Shown piece after piece: positions 1 to 8,595 of a stretch of 64,000 bases of DNA. The position numbers were made by a program, and so were the translations under genes. The notes beneath the pieces were generated by a model. The model was not told the origin of the DNA. It was given only the letters and a program-made list of their open reading frames with translations, and ran no database searches. Location of the stretch: positions 62,001 to 126,000 of the forward strand of contig DNJC01000076.1 in NCBI GenBank assembly GCA_003490025.1. The letters are read 5' to 3'. The stretch's first letter is position 1, and the number at the start of each line of letters is the position of its first letter. The DNA is from Geobacter sp. (lineage in GTDB: Bacteria > Desulfobacterota > Desulfuromonadia > Geobacterales > Geobacteraceae).

Positions 1-116
1 GCGCCGACGGCAGGTACGTCCGGAGCGTCGAGCTGCACGAGAAGGACGGCGACTTCACCCGGATCAAGTTCCAGAACACGGCGGTGAACAAGCAGCTTTC
101 GGCGGACCTCTTCTAG
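1..116 (+). CDS. LolA-like outer-membrane lipoprotein carrier, C-terminal end
   Basis: The last 37 codons of a gene that begins before the window; the frame is open from base 3 to the TAG at 114-116. The tail has the beta-strand pattern 'RSVELHEKDGDFTRIKF' followed by an ending in DLF, which resembles the C-terminus of periplasmic LolA-type carriers. LolA-like proteins sit beside MMPL exporters and DUF3261 lipoproteins in aryl-polyene type clusters, and that is the order here. The next gene starts at the base after the stop codon. The family call rests on a short fragment plus context. Confidence 0.55.
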   Translation, partial: ADGRYVRSVELHEKDGDFTRIKFQNTAVNKQLSADLF

Positions 117-2495
117 ATGGCGGTGCCGTCCCTCCCCATCTTCGAGCGGCTCTACCGCCGCCTTGCCGGCCGCAGCAGGAAGGCCCTCTTCGGGGTAACG
201 CTGCTCCTGGTGGTGCTCTCGCTTTTCGCCTCGTCGCGGCTCTCCATCCAGGAGGACATCGTCGCCATGCTCCCCGACGACTCCTCGACGGTCGCTGGCG
301 ATTTCCGCCTGCTCCAGCTCGCCCCCTTCACCAAGAAGCTGGTGATCACGGTGAAGGCGCGGCAGGGGGACACGGCGGCGCTGGTCGCCGTGGCGGATTC
401 TCTCGCCGAGCGGCTGCGGGGCGCCAGGGTCGGCAACGTCAGCACCGGGCCGGCCGACCTCTCAGGCTCCTTCTTCGTCTGGCTCGGGTCTTCGCTCGGG
501 AGCCTCGGCACGGAAGAGGACCTGGAGCGGGTGGCTTTGGCCAGCACGCCGCAGCAGGTGCGGGGGAGCCTCAAGGCGGGGTACGAGCAGCTCCTCTCGC
601 CGGAGGGGTGGGCGCTCAAGGGGAAGCTGCAGAGCGACCCGCTCTCCTTCTCCACGGTCGCGCTGGAGAAGCTCCGCTTCCTGAACCTGGTCCCCAACAT
701 GCGGCTGGTCCAGAACCACTTCGTCTCCGCGGACGGCAAGAGCGCCCTGCTCACCGTCGACAGCACGGTTCCCATGACCGACTCGGGAGCGTCGCGCGAC
801 CTCATAGACCGGATCGACCGGGCCATCGCCGCCAGCGTCCCGGCGGGCTTCGGCGCCACCGTGGTCTCCGGGCACCGCTACACGCTGGCGAACGCCGAGA
901 CCATCAAGCGGGACCTCTACCTGGTCCTCTCCTTGAGCGTCTTGGCCGTCTTCGCCATCTACCTCCTCTTTCTGAGGAGCATGAGCGCCGTCTTCGTCTT
1001 CCTGGTCCCCTCCTCGATCCTGGTGATCGCCTCCGGGGCCATGGCCCTCTGGGCGCCGCAGGTCTTCGGCGTGACGCTCGGCTTCGGCGGGGTGCTCCTC
1101 GGCATGGTGGACGAGTACGCCATGATGGTCTACTTCTCCTGCCGCCAGGGGGGAAAGGACCCGGCCTCCATCGTCGGTGAGGTGTCGCGCCCGGTCCTCT
1201 TCGGCGCCCTGGCGACGCTCCTCTCCTTCGGCGTCATGCTGCAGTCGTCGCTTCCGGGGCAGCGGCAGCTCGCCGTGTACAGCATGACCGGGATCGTGGC
1301 GGCGCTCGCCATATCGCTTCTCGTGCTGCCGCACCTGATCAAGCCGGCGCCCGACGGCGGCATCCCGCTCGACCCCCGGACGGGGAACTGGCGGCTCCCG
1401 CGCCGCACGGTGATCGGCATCTGGCTGGCGCTTCTCGCCCTCTGCGCCTGGCAGGCGACCAAGATCCGCTTCAACGGCGACCTGCAGGCGGTCAGCATGG
1501 TGACGCCGGATCTGCGCCGGGCCGAGGACGAGCTGGTGCGGACCTGGGGCGACATGCGCGGCAAGGCGCTCATCTTCTCCGAGGGGAAGGACCTGGAGGG
1601 GGCACTCGCCCTGAACGAGCGGCTCTTCGCCAGGCTCTCCGGCCGCATCCCCGCCGGCGACCTGGTCAGCCTCGCGCCGCTGCTGCCGAGCGCGGGGCGG
1701 CAGGAAGAAAACCGCCGCCGCTGGCTCTCCTTCTGGGGAGCGGGGCGCGCCGCGCGCCTGGGACGCGACCTCGCCCGCGAGGGGGAGGGATTCGGCTTCT
1801 CCCGTGACGCCTTCGCACCGTTCCTGGCGAGCCTCACCGCCCCGCCACCCGCCGCCACCGTCGAGGGGCTGCGCCAGGCCGGGATGGGGGAGCTGGTCGA
1901 CTCGCTGGTGATCACGACCCCGGGTGCGGTGCGGGTGCTGACCCTGGTGCCGGACAACCCGCAGCTCGTGGCGGCCTTGACCGACGAGCTGAAGGATCTT
2001 TCCGGGGTGCGGCTGGTGTCGCAGTCCCGCTTCGGCGCCAACGTCGGGCGCGCCATACTGCACGATTTCACCCGCTACCTTGCGGTCACCTCGGCGCTGG
2101 TGCTGGCGCTCCTTTTGCTGCTGTTTCGCAACCTGCGCCGGGTCATGCTGGTGCTGGTCCCGGTGGTCACCGGCGTCATCTGCACCCTGGGGGCCATGGG
2201 GTTGTTCGGCATGGAATTCAACATCTTCAACATAGCGGCCACCATCCTGATCATCGGGCTCTGCGTCGACTACGGCATCTTCATGGTCTGCCGGATAACC
2301 GAAGGCTCCGACCGCATCGCCAACCGCGCCGTGCTGGTCTCCGGGCTGACCACCCTCGCCGGGCTGGGCGCCCTGGCCCTGGCGCGCCACCCCTCGATGC
2401 ACTCGATCGGGATCACGGTGCTGCTCGGCATCGGCACCGGGATACCGGCGGCGCTCCTGGTGATCCCGGCGCTCTGCCCAAAGGAGCCGGCATGA
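117..2495 (+). CDS. MMPL/RND-family exporter
   Basis: A 792-residue inner-membrane transporter with the duplicated RND layout: one N-terminal membrane helix (about 22-42), a periplasmic loop (about 45-265), a helix block (about 267-450), a second loop, and a final helix block (about 645-785). The later block contains 'IIGLCVDYGIFMVCR', typical of MMPL/COG4258 predicted exporters. Such proteins in aryl-polyene clusters are thought to move the lipid-like product or an intermediate across the inner membrane. It starts immediately after the LolA-like gene and overlaps the next gene by 4 bases, so translation is probably coupled. The exact substrate is not visible. Confidence 0.85.
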   Translation: MAVPSLPIFERLYRRLAGRSRKALFGVTLLLVVLSLFASSRLSIQEDIVAMLPDDSSTVAGDFRLLQLAPFTKKLVITVKARQGDTAALVAVADSLAERLRGARVGNVSTGPADLSGSFFVWLGSSLGSLGTEEDLERVALASTPQQVRGSLKAGYEQLLSPEGWALKGKLQSDPLSFSTVALEKLRFLNLVPNMRLVQNHFVSADGKSALLTVDSTVPMTDSGASRDLIDRIDRAIAASVPAGFGATVVSGHRYTLANAETIKRDLYLVLSLSVLAVFAIYLLFLRSMSAVFVFLVPSSILVIASGAMALWAPQVFGVTLGFGGVLLGMVDEYAMMVYFSCRQGGKDPASIVGEVSRPVLFGALATLLSFGVMLQSSLPGQRQLAVYSMTGIVAALAISLLVLPHLIKPAPDGGIPLDPRTGNWRLPRRTVIGIWLALLALCAWQATKIRFNGDLQAVSMVTPDLRRAEDELVRTWGDMRGKALIFSEGKDLEGALALNERLFARLSGRIPAGDLVSLAPLLPSAGRQEENRRRWLSFWGAGRAARLGRDLAREGEGFGFSRDAFAPFLASLTAPPPAATVEGLRQAGMGELVDSLVITTPGAVRVLTLVPDNPQLVAALTDELKDLSGVRLVSQSRFGANVGRAILHDFTRYLAVTSALVLALLLLLFRNLRRVMLVLVPVVTGVICTLGAMGLFGMEFNIFNIAATILIIGLCVDYGIFMVCRITEGSDRIANRAVLVSGLTTLAGLGALALARHPSMHSIGITVLLGIGTGIPAALLVIPALCPKEPA

Positions 2496-3181
2496 CCCTT
2501 CCCGGCCGCTCCCATGTCGGCGCCCTCCTGCTGCTGCTCCTGCTGCTCGGCGGCTGCGCCACGGTGCCGTTCGAGCGGACCGAGCTGGTCCCGGCGCCGC
2601 AGCGCTCCGCCGCGCAGCTTGCCGCGGGGCTCTGGTCCGCGGGGAAGGAGCGGTTGCTGATCCGCCAGTCGGCCCTCTTCGAACTCCAGGGGATGCGGGT
2701 ACCGATCGCGGGGATGATGCGGCTCGACCTCGGCGCCAAGCAGGCCCGGCTGGTCGGCATGAACGACATGGGGGTAAAGCTTTACGACATCTCGGTGGAC
2801 GCCGACTCGAGCCGGACGCAGTTCGTCGTCCCGGAACTGGCCCGCTACCCCGGCTTCGCCGAGGCGGTGGCGGTCTCGGTCCGGAGGATCTTCCTGGTCC
2901 CCGAGCCGGCCCCGGGCGACCTCCTGGAACTCCTCCCGAAGAGCTACCTGCTGACCCGGCAGGCCGGCGCCGGCGCGCAGCTGAGCTTCACCCTGGGGGG
3001 CGCCGAGGCGCAGCTCCTGGAAAAATCGTGCCGGGGACCGGCCGAATCGTGGCGGGTCCGCTACTACCTGTATCAGCGCCGCGAGGGGCTTCTTTTTCCC
3101 GGCGGCATCGTGCTCGACGACGACCAGGCGGGATACCGCCTGACCCTATGGATTGAAAGCGTGGAAAAGACCGATGAATGA
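2492..3181 (+). CDS. DUF3261-type outer-membrane lipoprotein
   Basis: A 229-residue protein with a lipoprotein signal peptide: a Leu-rich helix and lipobox LLGGC put the lipidated cysteine at residue 22. The rest is beta-rich with no membrane helix. Size, lipobox and position between the MMPL exporter and the hotdog enzymes match the DUF3261 lipoproteins of aryl-polyene clusters, proposed to help place the product in the outer membrane. The start ATG overlaps the stop of the exporter. The family assignment is from pattern and context; no catalytic residues can be named. Confidence 0.65.
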   Translation: MTLPGRSHVGALLLLLLLLGGCATVPFERTELVPAPQRSAAQLAAGLWSAGKERLLIRQSALFELQGMRVPIAGMMRLDLGAKQARLVGMNDMGVKLYDISVDADSSRTQFVVPELARYPGFAEAVAVSVRRIFLVPEPAPGDLLELLPKSYLLTRQAGAGAQLSFTLGGAEAQLLEKSCRGPAESWRVRYYLYQRREGLLFPGGIVLDDDQAGYRLTLWIESVEKTDE

Positions 3182-3560
3182 GATCTCGCACGGAATTGCC
3201 GCGGCCGCCCTTTGCGCCGCCACCACCGACGCCGCCGGCACCATCGAGGGGCGCTACCTTTTCGAGGAGGGGTTCGCCGGGTTCGGCGGACATTTCCCGG
3301 ACTTCCCGATCCTCCCGGCCATCGTGGAGATCATGACGGTGGTGGCGCTGGCGGGCGACGCCCTCGGGTGCCGGCAGCGCCTGGTGGCGGTGCAGGACGC
3401 CAAGTTCCTGAACCCCGTGCGCCCCGGCCAGGAGCTGCTGGTACGCTGCAAGACGCGCACGGTCCAAGGGAAGCTCTGCCACGACGCGCAGCTCAAGGTC
3501 GGCGACACGACCGCCGCGACCCTGCTGCTGGAGCTGGCCCGTTTCGAGGAGTCGCCATGA
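3174..3560 (+). CDS. FabZ/FabA-like 3-hydroxyacyl-ACP dehydratase
   Basis: A 128-residue single hotdog-fold protein. The motif 'GHFPDFPILPAIVEIM' carries the expected catalytic His (H40) and acidic residue (E52) of FabZ-type dehydratases, which remove water from 3-hydroxyacyl-ACP to give the trans-2-enoyl thioester. I chose the ATG at 3174, which overlaps the end of the lipoprotein gene; a longer TTG start at 3153 would add seven unlikely residues. In this locus it would supply the dehydration step of a type II chain-building cycle. No ketoreductase is in the window, so that step must come from outside or from fatty acid synthesis. Confidence 0.8.
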   Translation: MNEISHGIAAAALCAATTDAAGTIEGRYLFEEGFAGFGGHFPDFPILPAIVEIMTVVALAGDALGCRQRLVAVQDAKFLNPVRPGQELLVRCKTRTVQGKLCHDAQLKVGDTTAATLLLELARFEESP

Positions 3561-4018
3561 CCCGTCCCTACTTTCCGGTGCAAGAGGGGGCGCCGCCGCC
3601 GCTCAGGGTGACCGTGGAGCGCAACGTCCGCTTCGAGGAGGTCGACCCTCTCAACATCGTCTGGCACGGGCGCTATCCGAGCTTCTTCGAGGACGCCAGG
3701 GTTGCCTTCGGCGACAGGTTCGGCCTCGGCTACCTCGACTTCTACGGGCAAGGGATCCTCACCCCGATCAAGAAGATGCACATCGACTACCTGCGTCCCC
3801 TGCGCTTCCCGGAGCCTTTCACCGTCGAGGGGATCCTGCACTGGAGCCCGGCCGCGCGCCTGAACTTCGAACTGGTGATCAGGAACGCCGCCGGGGAGGT
3901 GACCACCACCGGCTACACGGTGCAGATGATGCTCGACCTGAAACAGGAAATCATGCTGATCCCCCCCCCGTTCGTGCAGGAGTTCCTGCAGCGCTGGCAG
4001 GATGGGGGGATCTCGTGA
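3557..4018 (+). CDS. 4HBT/YbgC-type hotdog thioesterase
   Basis: A 153-residue hotdog protein with the pattern 'RFEEVDPLNIVWHGRY'. It places an Asp (D30) and a His (H37) where YbgC/4-hydroxybenzoyl-CoA thioesterases have their catalytic Asp and Tyr/His segment. The likely role is hydrolysis or transfer of an acyl thioester built by the neighbouring synthases. ATG at 3557 overlaps the dehydratase stop, and its own TGA overlaps the GTG of the ketosynthase, so five genes in a row are translationally coupled. Aryl-polyene clusters carry an equivalent gene. Confidence 0.75.
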   Translation: MTRPYFPVQEGAPPPLRVTVERNVRFEEVDPLNIVWHGRYPSFFEDARVAFGDRFGLGYLDFYGQGILTPIKKMHIDYLRPLRFPEPFTVEGILHWSPAARLNFELVIRNAAGEVTTTGYTVQMMLDLKQEIMLIPPPFVQEFLQRWQDGGIS

Positions 4019-5142
4019 TCGAAGCCTGCATCACCGCAGCCCAGACCGTTACCGGTCTCGGCCCCGACCTGGAGAGCCTCTGGCGCGGCTGTCTGGCGGG
4101 GGAGAGCGCGATCCGGCCGCTGAACCGCTTCGCGACCGGCCGCTACCTCTCCGGGAACGCCTCCTGCGTCGACGGGCTGGAAGCCGCCGGCGGCTCCCGC
4201 CTCTATCCGCTCCTGGAGCGCCTGCTGGACGGCTTCCCCGCCGTCCCCCGCGACTGTCTCCTGATCACGGCGAGCACCAAGGGGTGCGTCGACGTCATGG
4301 AAACGGTCCAGGAACTGGGTGCCGGCGCTCCCGGCCAGGTCCCGATGGCCGATCTGCTGCGCCGCATCTCGGAGCGTTTCGGCCTCGGCGCCCCCGCGCT
4401 CAACATCAACGCGGCCTGCGCCTCGTCGACCATCGCCGTGGCGCGCGCCGCCGCCCTGATCGCCGCCGGGCGGAGCGAGGCGGTGCTGGTGGTCTGCATG
4501 GACCTGGTGAGCGAGTTCGTCTTTTCCGGGTTCTCCGCGCTGCAGGCCCTCTCCCCCGGGGTCTGCCGCCCCTTCGACCGCAACCGCGACGGCCTGACGC
4601 TGGGCGAAGGGGGGGCGGCGCTCCTCCTGATGAGCCGCGAGCGCGCCGCACGCGAGGGGCGCCCCGAACTCGGCGTCGTCGCCGGGTGGGGTGCTGCCAA
4701 CGACGCCACCCACATCACCGCGCCGGCCCGCGACGGCTGCGGCCTGATCCAGTCCGTGCGCCAGGCGCTTTGCCGGGCGGCCATCGAGCCGGGGGAGATC
4801 GCCGCCATCAGCGCCCACGGCACCGCGACGCCGTACAACGACCTGATGGAGCTGACCGCGTTCGGCGCCGTTTTCGGTGGGCGCCGCCTCCCCGTTCATT
4901 CCGTCAAGGGTTCGATCGGGCACACCCTCGGTGCCGCCGGCGGCATCGAGGTCGCCCTGGGGCTGCGCTGCCTGGAGGCGGGGACGCTTCCCCCCACCGT
5001 AGGCCTGCGGGAGCCCGAGGAGATGGGCGAGGGGGCGGTGAGCTGCTCGGCGCAGCCGATCCGCGGCCGCTACCTGTTGAGCACCAATTCCGGTTTCGGC
5101 GGCGTCAACGCGGCCCTGATCCTGCGCCAGGGGGGGGTATGA
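4015..5142 (+). CDS. Beta-ketoacyl-ACP synthase (FabF-like), first copy
   Basis: A 375-residue ketosynthase with the full Cys-His-His set: nucleophile C135 in 'NAACASST', H268 in 'SAHGTATPYND', and K298/H303 in 'VKGSIGHTLGAAG'. It would catalyse decarboxylative Claisen condensation of an acyl group with malonyl-ACP. It is a little shorter than FabF (about 410). The GTG start at 4015 overlaps the thioesterase stop. Its partner directly downstream is a shorter ketosynthase-like protein without the cysteine, which suggests a KS/chain-length-factor heterodimer. Confidence 0.88.
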   Translation: MIEACITAAQTVTGLGPDLESLWRGCLAGESAIRPLNRFATGRYLSGNASCVDGLEAAGGSRLYPLLERLLDGFPAVPRDCLLITASTKGCVDVMETVQELGAGAPGQVPMADLLRRISERFGLGAPALNINAACASSTIAVARAAALIAAGRSEAVLVVCMDLVSEFVFSGFSALQALSPGVCRPFDRNRDGLTLGEGGAALLLMSRERAAREGRPELGVVAGWGAANDATHITAPARDGCGLIQSVRQALCRAAIEPGEIAAISAHGTATPYNDLMELTAFGAVFGGRRLPVHSVKGSIGHTLGAAGGIEVALGLRCLEAGTLPPTVGLREPEEMGEGAVSCSAQPIRGRYLLSTNSGFGGVNAALILRQGGV

Positions 5143-5864
5143 TGGCAGCTTTTCTGACCGGCATCGGCTGGGTCACCGGCGCGGGGTTCGGCACGGGGCG
5201 CCAGGGGGGCGACTGCAGCTTCCCGGAGCTGCCGCTCCCCTCCCTGACCAGGAAGGACGTCTTCCCGGAACCGAACCAGCGCTTCGGCCGCATGTCGGAC
5301 TACGCGAAGCTGGGCCTCGCCGCGACCGCCTTCGCCCTGCGCGACGCCGGGCTCGAGGCCTGGAGCGAGAAGCGCCCGATCGGCGTGGTCGCCTCGACCC
5401 GCTTCGGCTGCCTCGCCACCGACCTCGACTACCACGGCACCGTGCAGCTCCAGGGGGGCGGCCTGGCGAGCCCGAACCTGTTCGCCTACACCCTCGCCAA
5501 CTGCTTCCTGGGCGACGCCGCCATCCAGTTCGGTCTGACCGGCTCCTCGGTCGCCATCAACGAGAGCGGGGAGGATCGGCTCGGCGCCCTGCGCCTGGCC
5601 CTGGAGGCGCTGCTCATGGGGGAAGCCGACACCATGCTGGCCGGCGTCTGCGACCTCCCGGCCCCGCGGCGCTACGCCGGGGAGACGGGCCAGGCGCCCG
5701 GCGCGGCGTTCCTGGTGCTGACCCTCGCGGCGCCGGCAGCACCCGCACCCTACGGCAGCGTCGCGCTTGCCGGCGGCGACGGCGGCGTCCTTTTCAACGG
5801 CTCGCCCCAGGTGGGGCTGCAGCAACTGATCGACAGCGCCCTCGCCGGGCGGACGGCAAGATAG
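5139..5864 (+). CDS. Cys-less ketosynthase-like protein (N-terminal KS fold only)
   Basis: A 241-residue protein resembling only the N-terminal half of a beta-ketoacyl synthase. The region that should hold the nucleophile reads 'AINESGED', so the usual CASG becomes NESG, and the C-terminal half with the two histidines is absent. This matches the ketoacyl-synt_2 type of noncatalytic partners in aryl-polyene and related clusters, which act as chain-length or initiation factors. ATG at 5139 overlaps the stop of the active ketosynthase, consistent with a 1:1 complex. The function is inferred from family and position. Confidence 0.7.
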   Translation: MMAAFLTGIGWVTGAGFGTGRQGGDCSFPELPLPSLTRKDVFPEPNQRFGRMSDYAKLGLAATAFALRDAGLEAWSEKRPIGVVASTRFGCLATDLDYHGTVQLQGGGLASPNLFAYTLANCFLGDAAIQFGLTGSSVAINESGEDRLGALRLALEALLMGEADTMLAGVCDLPAPRRYAGETGQAPGAAFLVLTLAAPAAPAPYGSVALAGGDGGVLFNGSPQVGLQQLIDSALAGRTAR

Positions 5865-5973
5865 CAGGCAGCAGCACAGGCACCGCAACGGTGCGCCTCC
5901 CTCCACGATTGGTGGTTTTTATGTCGGGATGCCTCAACGGGCATGCCACTAGCGAGCGCAAGGAATTACGCCC

Positions 5974-7242
5974 ATGAACATGATCCTGATCTACCCCCGA
6001 TGGCCCAAGCTGGACCGGCAGACCGAATTCCACCTCCCTCCCCACGGTCCGGCGGTCTTCGCGGCCTGCGTGCCGCCAGAGGTGGAACTGACCTTCATCG
6101 ACGAGAACCTGGAACTGATCGACTTCGACGCCTCTTACGACCTGGTCAGCATCTCGGTCATGCTCACCTGCCAGCTCCCGCGCGGCTTCGAGATCGCGGC
6201 CGAGTTCCGCAGGCGCGGCGTGCCGGTCATCTTCGGCGGCATCGCCACCATGCTGCACGCCGAGGAGGTGGCGCTGCACGCCGACTCGGTATTCCTGGGA
6301 GAGGCCGAGGGGCGCTTCGCGGGGGTGCTGGACGACTTCCGCGCCGGCGGCATGAAAAAACTCTACAACTACATGAACCAGCCCCCCGAGGCGGCGCTGA
6401 TCGGCACCGCCCGGCGCGAGATCCTGAACCGGGAACTCTACAACTACCGGGGGGTGCAGATGCTCGACCTGGTGCACGCCTCCCGCGGCTGCAAGTTCGA
6501 CTGTTTCCCTTGCTGCACCGGGTTCCTGGGGGGGAAGAGCTTCCGCCCCCGCCCGATCGACAAGGTGATCGAGGAGATGGAGGCGATCCGCAACAACCGG
6601 ATGTTCATCGTCGACAACTCGCTGGCCCAGGACCGCGACTGGCTGATCGATCTCTTCACCGCCATGGCGCCGCTCAAGAAGAAGTGGGTCTCCCACCCGA
6701 TCATGGACGACGACAAGATCCTGAAGCTTGCCGCAGACGCGGGCGCCTGGTACGTCTACCAGGCGGTCTTCGACACCTCGGACGTGATCCGCAACCGGAT
6801 CAAGCGCCTGAAGGATCACGGCATCGGCGTGGAGGGGACCATCCTCCTCGGCACGGACGAGCAGGACGAGGATTACATCAAGCGGCTGGTCGACTTCCTG
6901 CTGGAGGTGGAGCTGGACGTCGCCGAGTTCACTATCATGACCCCGTTCCCCCACTCCCCCTGCCGCGCCCAGCTCGCCGGCGAGGGGAGGCTTTTGAGCA
7001 GCGACTGGAAGGATTACTCCGCCGACAAGGTGGTGTTCCAGCCTAAGCTGATGACCCCCGAGAAGCTCCAGGAGATGTACTACTACGCCTGGGACACCTT
7101 CTATGCCGGCGGCGGACACCAGCTGAAGATGGGTGACCTCTTCAAGAAGGTGATCCAGCGGGAGATGGCGGACGACACCTACTACCGCTACAACCCGCGC
7201 CGCAAGCGCTCCTTCGCCAAGGCGACCGCCGGAGCGCTATGA
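5974..7242 (+). CDS. Cobalamin-binding-domain radical SAM protein 1
   Basis: A 422-residue protein. Residues 1-125 form a Rossmann-like B12-binding domain (motifs 'VPVIFGGIATM' and 'FLGEAEG'). A radical SAM core follows with the [4Fe-4S] motif CKFDCFPC (C173, C177, C180). The family methylates unactivated carbons or does other radical chemistry on lipid-like or hydrophobic substrates. An SD-like AAGGAA precedes the ATG. The 109 bp before it hold only a small hairpin (GCACCG-CAA-CGGTGC). The next radical SAM gene overlaps its end by 4 bases. The reaction cannot be predicted from sequence alone. Confidence 0.82.
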   Translation: MNMILIYPRWPKLDRQTEFHLPPHGPAVFAACVPPEVELTFIDENLELIDFDASYDLVSISVMLTCQLPRGFEIAAEFRRRGVPVIFGGIATMLHAEEVALHADSVFLGEAEGRFAGVLDDFRAGGMKKLYNYMNQPPEAALIGTARREILNRELYNYRGVQMLDLVHASRGCKFDCFPCCTGFLGGKSFRPRPIDKVIEEMEAIRNNRMFIVDNSLAQDRDWLIDLFTAMAPLKKKWVSHPIMDDDKILKLAADAGAWYVYQAVFDTSDVIRNRIKRLKDHGIGVEGTILLGTDEQDEDYIKRLVDFLLEVELDVAEFTIMTPFPHSPCRAQLAGEGRLLSSDWKDYSADKVVFQPKLMTPEKLQEMYYYAWDTFYAGGGHQLKMGDLFKKVIQREMADDTYYRYNPRRKRSFAKATAGAL

Positions 7243-8576
7243 AACGGATCCTGCTGGTCTCCTCGAACGTGACCACGGAGCCCTACCCGGTCTATCCGCT
7301 GGGGCTCGCCGTGATCGCGGCGGCGCTGGCGGCTGCCGGGCACGAGACGCACCAGTTCGACTTCCTGGCCTGCGGCGAATCGGAAGAGCTGCTGGCGGCG
7401 CGGATCGCCGAGGTCGCGCCCGATTTCGTCTGCCTCTCGGTCCGCAACCTTGACAACTGCGACTCACTGAGTGCCACCGGCTACCCGGGGATCGCCAGGC
7501 GGCTCGTCGAGCTGGTCCGGGAAGGGTGCCGGGCGCCGGTCATCATCGGGGGGGCGGCGTTTTCCATCCTCCCGGAGGAACTCCTGAGCTACACCGGCGC
7601 CGACTACGGCATCGTCGGCGAAGGGGAGCGCCTGGTCTGCGAACTGATCCGGGACCTCTCGCAGGGGAAGACCCCGCCGAGGCTCCTGAGAAGCGAGGCG
7701 CTCCTCCCCGGGGACCGGTTCGGCTCGCCGCTCTACTCGAAGCGCAGCATCGGGTTCTACCTGGAAAAAAGCGGCATGCTCAACCTGCAGACCAAGCGGG
7801 GCTGCCCCCACGGCTGCATCTACTGCAGCTATCCCGCCCTCGAGGGGGAGCGCTACCGGTTCCGGGAGCCGGGCGCGGTGGCGGACGACCTGGAGCGGGC
7901 CAAGGCGGAACACGGGGTGGAGAGCTTCTTCTTCACCGACTCGGTCTTCAACGACAAGGAGGGGCACTACCTGGCCATCGCCGAGGAGATAATCCGCCGC
8001 GGGCTCTCGCTGCGCTGGTGCTGCTACCTGCGCCCCGAGGGGCTCGGCAGGCCGGAGATCGCCCTGATGAAGCGGGCCGGTCTCTACGCCGCCGAACTCG
8101 GCACCGATGCGGCGAGCGACACCACGCTCCGCTCGCTCGGCAAGGGGTTCAGCTTCGCCGACGCCCTGGAGGTGAACCGGGCCTGCGTCGCCGAGAGGCT
8201 TCCCTGCGCCCACTTCGTCATGTTCGGCGGCCCCGGGGAGACCGTCGAGACCGTCGCCGAGGGGCTCGCCAACCTGGAGCGGCTGGAGCATACGGTGGTC
8301 TTCGCCTTTTCCGGGATAAGGATCCTTCCCGGGACTCCGCTTCTTGCCTGCGCCGTCAGGGACGGGCTCGTCGCCCAGGGGGCCTCCCTGCGCGACCCGG
8401 TCTACTACCTGTCGCCCGGCGTGGATGTGCAGCTGATGAACGAGATGATAGAGGCCTCCTTCAGGAACAGGCGCGACCGGGTCTTCCCGCCGGCCGAGGG
8501 GCAGAAGAGGCTCGCCGTCATGCAGCGTTTCGGCTACCGCGGCCTGCTCTGGGACACCCTGATCAAGTACCCGTAA
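7239..8576 (+). CDS. Cobalamin-binding-domain radical SAM protein 2
   Basis: A 445-residue class B-like radical SAM protein. The N-terminal B12-binding fold ('PLGLAVIAAALAAAGHE', 'VIIGGAAFS', 'GIVGEGE') is followed by the cluster motif CPHGCIYC (C189, C193, C196) and the TIM-barrel segment 'FVMFGGPGET'. It overlaps the previous radical SAM gene by ATGA and lies 19 bases before the third, so the three are clearly one transcription unit. The exact reaction is unknown; methyl transfer, oxidative cyclisation and sulfur or carbon insertion are all known in this superfamily. Confidence 0.83.
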   Translation: MKRILLVSSNVTTEPYPVYPLGLAVIAAALAAAGHETHQFDFLACGESEELLAARIAEVAPDFVCLSVRNLDNCDSLSATGYPGIARRLVELVREGCRAPVIIGGAAFSILPEELLSYTGADYGIVGEGERLVCELIRDLSQGKTPPRLLRSEALLPGDRFGSPLYSKRSIGFYLEKSGMLNLQTKRGCPHGCIYCSYPALEGERYRFREPGAVADDLERAKAEHGVESFFFTDSVFNDKEGHYLAIAEEIIRRGLSLRWCCYLRPEGLGRPEIALMKRAGLYAAELGTDAASDTTLRSLGKGFSFADALEVNRACVAERLPCAHFVMFGGPGETVETVAEGLANLERLEHTVVFAFSGIRILPGTPLLACAVRDGLVAQGASLRDPVYYLSPGVDVQLMNEMIEASFRNRRDRVFPPAEGQKRLAVMQRFGYRGLLWDTLIKYP

Positions 8577-8595
8577 CCGCAACAAGAGGAACACC

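Noticed and set aside
462..2402. Long antisense frame opposite the MMPL gene, and similar long shadow frames elsewhere (for example 8893-11046, 42692-45925, 48772-51969)
   Set aside because: They lie opposite clear genes, have Gly/Arg/His/Gln-rich composition, and show no domains. High GC makes such frames common.
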